DNA from: an uncultured Eubacteriales bacterium
Lineage (GTDB): Bacteria; Bacillota; Clostridia; Peptostreptococcales; Anaerovoracaceae
DNA: 64,000 nt
Reading direction: 5' to 3'
NCBI GenBank assembly: GCA_900542565.1
Contig: UQOC01000002.1
Span: 1 to 64,000, forward strand
Of the stretch, positions 60,545 to 64,000 are shown one piece after another; positions within the stretch are counted from its first letter, which is position 1, and every line of letters starts with the position of its first letter. A model generated the notes under the pieces. It was not told the origin of the DNA, did no database searches, and saw nothing but the letters and a program-made list of their open reading frames with translations. Both the position numbers and the translations under genes were made by a program.

Positions 60545-61320
60545 ATCCTCTTTTCCTCTCTCCTGTTACTGATGATGTTGACTACTATCAATATTATCAA
60601 TACGGCCACGAATATGACCGTTGACAACGCATACAATGTCGGCCTTATACCTACCCTTACCTGGCTGTATATCAGCGTGGACAGGGTATTGATGCCCACC
60701 CCTCTGGTAAAATGGGTGATGACAAAATCATCTACCGACATGGTAAATGCCAGCAGGAACCCGGAAAGGACCCCCGGCATTATATCCGGCAGCACCACTT
60801 TGAAAAATGCATAAGCCGGTGAAGCGCCCAGATCCAGGGCTGCTTCGTATGTGTGATTCTCAAGCTGCCGGAATTTTGGCATTACAGAAAGTATCACATA
60901 AGGTATACAGAATGTTATATGGGCAAATAGCACTGTGCCGTAGTTCAGCGATATGCCAAACAGCAGGAACGAAAGCATGAGCGATATGCCTATCACTATG
61001 TCGGCATTAAGAAGCGGTATGTTGTTGAGCCCCATAAGGAAAGTCCTGCTCTTTTCCTTCATGGCATTAAGGCCCAGACATGCCAGCACTCCTACTATGG
61101 TGGATATGACCGCCGCCCAGAAAGCGATGGTCAGAGTGTTGCCCAGAGCGTCCATTATCATCTCGCTCTCAAACATCTCCTTATACCAGTCCAGGGAAAA
61201 ACCGACCCAGGCATTCATTGATTTTCCGCTGTTGAAAGAAAGGACCATCAGAGTGCCTATGGGCAGATACAGGAATATGACGATCAGGGCCAGATATATG
61301 GCTTTTAAAGCTTTCTTCAT
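60541..61320 (-). CDS. potC: Spermidine/putrescine ABC transporter permease PotC
   Basis: A 259-residue permease with six helices. N-terminus IYLALIVIFLYLPIGTLMVLSFNSGKS. EAA loop TYEAALDLGASPAYAFFKV, then the FTMSVDDFVITHFTRG motif typical of PotC. It overlaps potB and potD by 4 bp each. Confidence 0.95.
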   Translation of the reverse strand: MKKALKAIYLALIVIFLYLPIGTLMVLSFNSGKSMNAWVGFSLDWYKEMFESEMIMDALGNTLTIAFWAAVISTIVGVLACLGLNAMKEKSRTFLMGLNNIPLLNADIVIGISLMLSFLLFGISLNYGTVLFAHITFCIPYVILSVMPKFRQLENHTYEAALDLGASPAYAFFKVVLPDIMPGVLSGFLLAFTMSVDDFVITHFTRGVGINTLSTLIYSQVRVGIRPTLYALSTVIFVAVLIILIVVNIISNRREEKRI

Positions 61321-62129
61321 ATCACATTACCCTCCCCGTTCCTGTCAAATTTTTCAATGAAGGCCATGCTGATGACGATAAAGATCATCATAACAAGGGA
61401 AAGACCGGCTCCCAGATTCCAGTTGGAGCTGGTGGTAAATTCCTGCTCTATGATGTTTCCTATCAGATTGACTTTTCCGCCTCCCAGCATGGTAGATACT
61501 GCAAATGTAGTCAGGGACGGCACGAAAACCATGGTCACTCCGCTGACTATCCCAGGTACGCTCAGGGGTATCATTATCCTGAAAAGCACCTGCCTAAAGC
61601 TGGCTCCAAGGTCGTAGGCAGCTTCTATGACATTCTTGTCTATTTTTATGAGGGCGTTGTAAATAGGCAGGATCATGAACGGCAGATAATCATATACCAT
61701 ACCAAGCACCACGGCAGCCGGTGTATTTATGATCTCAAGAACCGGTATGCCGAAGAATCCCAGCACCTGATTGATCACCCCGTTTCTTTCCAGGAGCACC
61801 TGCCAGGCCATGGTCCTCAGCAGGAAGTTCATCCACATCGGAAGTATGAAGATGAACACCATGAATCCCTTCTTGCCCAGTTTGCTGTCTTTTAATATCA
61901 GCCCCAGCGGAAAAGCGATCACAAAGCACACGATGGTGCTCACCAGGGCAAGCCCCAGGGCCAGCAGCAGCGCTTCCCGGTGTTCCGGCGTAGCTATGGC
62001 CAGTATATTGTCAAATGTGAAACTGCCGCTCCTGTCGGTCAGTCCGTAAAAGGCAATGACCCCCAGCGGCACTATGGTGCCGCAGATTATAAATATCAGG
62101 AACGGTCCGCTGAAAATCTTTTTATTCAT
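61317..62129 (-). CDS. potB: Spermidine/putrescine ABC transporter permease PotB
   Basis: A 270-residue permease starting MNKKIFSGPFLIFIICGTIV at 62129, within the last codons of potA and 12 bp after GAGGAGG. RTMAWQVLLERNGVINQVL and the EAA loop VIEAAYDLGASFRQVLFRI are PotB hallmarks. It forms the heterodimeric channel with PotC. Confidence 0.94.
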   Translation of the reverse strand: MNKKIFSGPFLIFIICGTIVPLGVIAFYGLTDRSGSFTFDNILAIATPEHREALLLALGLALVSTIVCFVIAFPLGLILKDSKLGKKGFMVFIFILPMWMNFLLRTMAWQVLLERNGVINQVLGFFGIPVLEIINTPAAVVLGMVYDYLPFMILPIYNALIKIDKNVIEAAYDLGASFRQVLFRIMIPLSVPGIVSGVTMVFVPSLTTFAVSTMLGGGKVNLIGNIIEQEFTTSSNWNLGAGLSLVMMIFIVISMAFIEKFDRNGEGNVI

Positions 62130-63189
62130 CCAGAGCCAGCGCCTCCTCATCTTCAGATTGAGGTTTGTTCATTATCTGTATATTTTCCGGAATGACCCTC
62201 ATGGAAACCTTTGTACCCACAGGATAGCTTACCGTATTCTGGGCCAGCCACTCAAAGCCGCCGGCCTCTATGCACATCTCATAATGGACACCGATGAACA
62301 CATTGGAGGTCACCACTCCGTCGATGGTACCTTTTCCAGGTGCATCTATCACGATATCCTCAGGTCTTATCACCACATCCACCGGCGTATTATTTCCGAA
62401 TCCCTCATCAATGCAAGGGAACACGCATCCGCAGATCTTTACGACCCTGTCCTTGAGCATAATGCCGTCTATTATATTGCTGTCGCCTATAAAGTCGGCA
62501 ACAAAAGCATTTTCAGGTTCGTTATATATTTCTTCAGGCGTGCCCATCTGCTGTATATAGCCCTGGTTCATGACGACCACCTTGTCGGACATTGTCAGGG
62601 CTTCTTCCTGGTCGTGGGTAACATAAAGGAAGGTTATGCCGAGCTCATTTTTAAGCCTGATAAGTTCATACTGCATTTCCTGCCTCAGCTTAAGATCCAG
62701 GGCTCCCAGAGGCTCATCCAAGAGCAGCACCCGCGGTTCGTTGACGATGGCCCTGGCTATGGCTATACGCTGCTGCTGTCCTCCTGAAAGGGAGTCCACC
62801 CGGCGCTTTTCATAGCCGCTCAGGTTTACCAGCTTGAGGGCATATTTTATCTTGTCGTTTATGTATTCCTTGCTCTTGCCGCTTATCTTGAGTCCGAAGG
62901 CTATATTTTCCGCAATGTTCATGTTGGGAAACAGCGCATATTTCTGAAAGACCGTATTGATATGCCGCTTGTTGGGCGCAAGGTCGGTTATGTCCTCGCC
63001 CTGGAACAGCACCTTTCCGGTATCAGGCTTCTCGAATCCGCCCAGTATCCTTAAGGTGGTAGTCTTGCCGCAGCCGGAAGGGCCAAGCAGAGTTATGAAT
63101 TCATTTTCTTCTATCTTCAGATTAAATTCATCGAGGACCAGTTCCCCGTCAAATGACTTTGAAATATCCAAAAGTTCTATCAGTGCCAT
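62122..63189 (-). CDS. potA: Spermidine/putrescine ABC transporter ATPase PotA
   Basis: A 355-residue ATPase with Walker A GPSGCGKTTTLRIL, Q-loop VFQKYALFPNMNIAENIAFG, signature SLSGGQQQRIAIARAI and Walker B VLLLDEPLGALD. The C-terminal TOBE-type regulatory domain (about 240-340) contains VIRPEDIVID. It drives the PotBC channel. Confidence 0.96.
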   Translation of the reverse strand: MALIELLDISKSFDGELVLDEFNLKIEENEFITLLGPSGCGKTTTLRILGGFEKPDTGKVLFQGEDITDLAPNKRHINTVFQKYALFPNMNIAENIAFGLKISGKSKEYINDKIKYALKLVNLSGYEKRRVDSLSGGQQQRIAIARAIVNEPRVLLLDEPLGALDLKLRQEMQYELIRLKNELGITFLYVTHDQEEALTMSDKVVVMNQGYIQQMGTPEEIYNEPENAFVADFIGDSNIIDGIMLKDRVVKICGCVFPCIDEGFGNNTPVDVVIRPEDIVIDAPGKGTIDGVVTSNVFIGVHYEMCIEAGGFEWLAQNTVSYPVGTKVSMRVIPENIQIMNKPQSEDEEALALDE

Positions 63190-63195
63190 ATCATG

Positions 63196-63732
63196 TCAGA
63201 AACTCGGCGGGGTGCTCACCCACAGAATCTCCGCTCCTTTCTTTGATGTTATATAATGCTTTTTATCCGGAACATAGTAGAAAGACTCTCCATGTTTGGC
63301 CCGGTATTTTTCCTTACCCAGTATTATGGTTATTTCTCCCTTCAGGACATATCCGAATTCTTCGCCTTCATGGGGATTGTCAGGATATGTCTCTCCGCCG
63401 GGACCCAGAGTGAGGCGTATCGGCTCCATCATGTTCTTCTGGGCATTGGGGATGATCCATTCTGTCTTGTTTCCCAGTTCGTCATCGACTTTTTCAAAAT
63501 AATCATCGCTGCCGAACACCACCTGCACCTTTTCCGCCTCTTTTGCGAAAAATTCACTTATGGTCATGCCAAGGCACTGGAGTATATCCTCCAGTGTGGA
63601 TATGGACGGCGATGTCAGATCGTTCTCCACCTGGGAAATAAATCCTTTGGAGAGCTCGCTCCTGTCAGCAAGTTCTTCCTGGGTAAGCCCGTTCAATATC
63701 CGCAATTCTCTTATCTTAGAGCCTATTTCCAT
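63196..63732 (-). CDS. potR: XRE-type regulator with cupin domain (polyamine operon regulator)
   Basis: A 178-residue protein: helix-turn-helix at residues 5-60 (LTQEELADRSELSKGFISQV) and a cupin domain at about 108-170 (PDNPHEGEEFGYVLKGEITI). This PuuR-like architecture senses a small ligand in the cupin barrel. It is the first gene of the potRABCD operon, 6 bp before potA. The perfect dyad at 63799-63817 in its own leader is the likely operator, so the operon is autoregulated. Confidence 0.92.
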   Translation of the reverse strand: MEIGSKIRELRILNGLTQEELADRSELSKGFISQVENDLTSPSISTLEDILQCLGMTISEFFAKEAEKVQVVFGSDDYFEKVDDELGNKTEWIIPNAQKNMMEPIRLTLGPGGETYPDNPHEGEEFGYVLKGEITIILGKEKYRAKHGESFYYVPDKKHYITSKKGAEILWVSTPPSF

Positions 63733-63798
63733 GTTTTCTCCGATCCCGTCTGAAACGGCGGCACAGATCTGACGGCCGTTTCGTTATAATAAACCTCA

Positions 63799-63817
63799 AG
63801 TTTAGAAATACTAAACT
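63799..63817. promoter_or_regulatory. Candidate PotR operator
   Basis: AGTTTAG (63799-63805), AAATA, CTAAACT (63811-63817): a perfect 7-bp dyad placed just downstream of the transcription start predicted for the pot operon. It fits a repressor roadblock by the XRE-cupin protein. Confidence 0.6.
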
Positions 63818-63830
63818 CCCGTGCATATAA

Positions 63831-63858
63831 ATTATATCTGAAACTTTTTGCCTGTCAA
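63831..63858 (-). promoter_or_regulatory. Promoter of the potRABCD operon
   Basis: On the minus strand -35 TTGACA (63853-63858), 16 bp, -10 TATAAT (63831-63836): both hexamers perfect. Confidence 0.75.
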
Positions 63859-63912
63859 GGGGTTTTACGGGGAAAATTAAGCATTTTCTGTCCTTTTTTG
63901 TATACTTTTTCC

Positions 63913-63941
63913 TTGCGGCCCATATTAGTCGATGATATAAT
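63913..63941 (+). promoter_or_regulatory. Promoter of the gene at the right edge
   Basis: -35 TTGCGG (63913-63918), 17 bp, -10 TATAAT (63936-63941). The ATG at 63948 is only 6 bp past the -10, so transcription would begin at the start codon. Confidence 0.5.
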
Positions 63942-63947
63942 GGCATT

Positions 63948-64000
63948 ATGGTTACAATTTTATCTAAGATCGCATCAATTTTCTTAATAATGGGCGTGGG
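63948..64000 (+). CDS. Start of a membrane transporter gene, possibly AEC family (runs off the window)
   Basis: Only 17 codons are visible (MVTILSKIASIFLIMGVG). The hydrophobic opening resembles auxin-efflux-carrier (AEC) transporters, but that is a guess from one helix. It is divergent from potR and may have a leaderless mRNA. Confidence 0.4.
   Translation, partial: MVTILSKIASIFLIMGV

Overview
The window looks like chromosome from an endospore-forming anaerobic member of the Clostridia (Bacillota). The evidence is the block spoIIGA-sigE-sigG, a DacF-type carboxypeptidase next to it, a DUF3343 protein, a flavin-based lactate/2-hydroxyacid dehydrogenase with its own ETF pair, and AT-rich promoters with strong GGAGG ribosome sites. 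Base composition is intermediate (estimated by eye, not computed). An amino-acid-fermenting gut or sediment clostridium is plausible; genus is not readable from this sequence.

Layout. 1-8.2 kb: the start of a secreted multidomain protein, a YibE/F membrane protein, an ABC-2 exporter with a GntR/FCD regulator, a divergent cysteine desulfidase, and a large cell-wall-anchored 5'-nucleotidase. 8.2-18.7 kb: sporulation sigma factors, DacF, a nucleoside salvage operon (phosphopentomutase, pyrimidine-nucleoside phosphorylase, metallophosphoesterase) and RmuC. Two copies of a structured intergenic repeat (about 300 bp) and an IS200-type remnant also lie here. 18.7-37.7 kb: a large catabolic island, all on the minus strand. 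It holds a LuxR-type regulator, then Eda, KdgK, aminotransferase, N-carbamoylase, hydantoin racemase and hydantoinase. These are followed by a sigma-54 activator, a sigma-54 promoter, a Dpp-type transporter, three aminohydrolase-type amidohydrolases and the binding protein. 37.9 kb: tRNA-Ser(CGA). 38-51 kb: a lipoprotein, a ScoMcrA-head-like protein, the dehydrogenase-EtfB-EtfA operon, PopT-type DUF368, Ung, a four-gene operon of little-known conserved proteins (DUF6873, radical SAM, ACT, PFL/DUF711), a zinc-ribbon membrane protein, DUF554 and a D-cysteine desulfhydrase-like enzyme. 51-56.7 kb: D-aminoacylase plus NhaC-type antiporter behind a second sigma-54 promoter, with a divergent sigma-54 activator. 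56.7-64 kb: acyl-CoA ligase with an E2-like partner, then potRABCD polyamine uptake and the start of a transporter gene.

The most interesting reading is of the catabolic island. Taken in reverse gene order, hydantoinase, racemase, carbamoylase, aminotransferase, KDG kinase and KDPG aldolase form one chemically continuous route. It would take a 5-(2,3,4-trihydroxybutyl)hydantoin to pyruvate and glyceraldehyde-3-phosphate. Such a hydantoin is what an aminohydrolase would release from the 3-deoxyglucosone-arginine hydroimidazolone, a common glycation product. The adjacent Dpp-type importer and three aminohydrolases would supply uptake and ring deamination. This is inference from gene content and chemistry. 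The gene calls themselves are strong; the substrate is not shown by the sequence.
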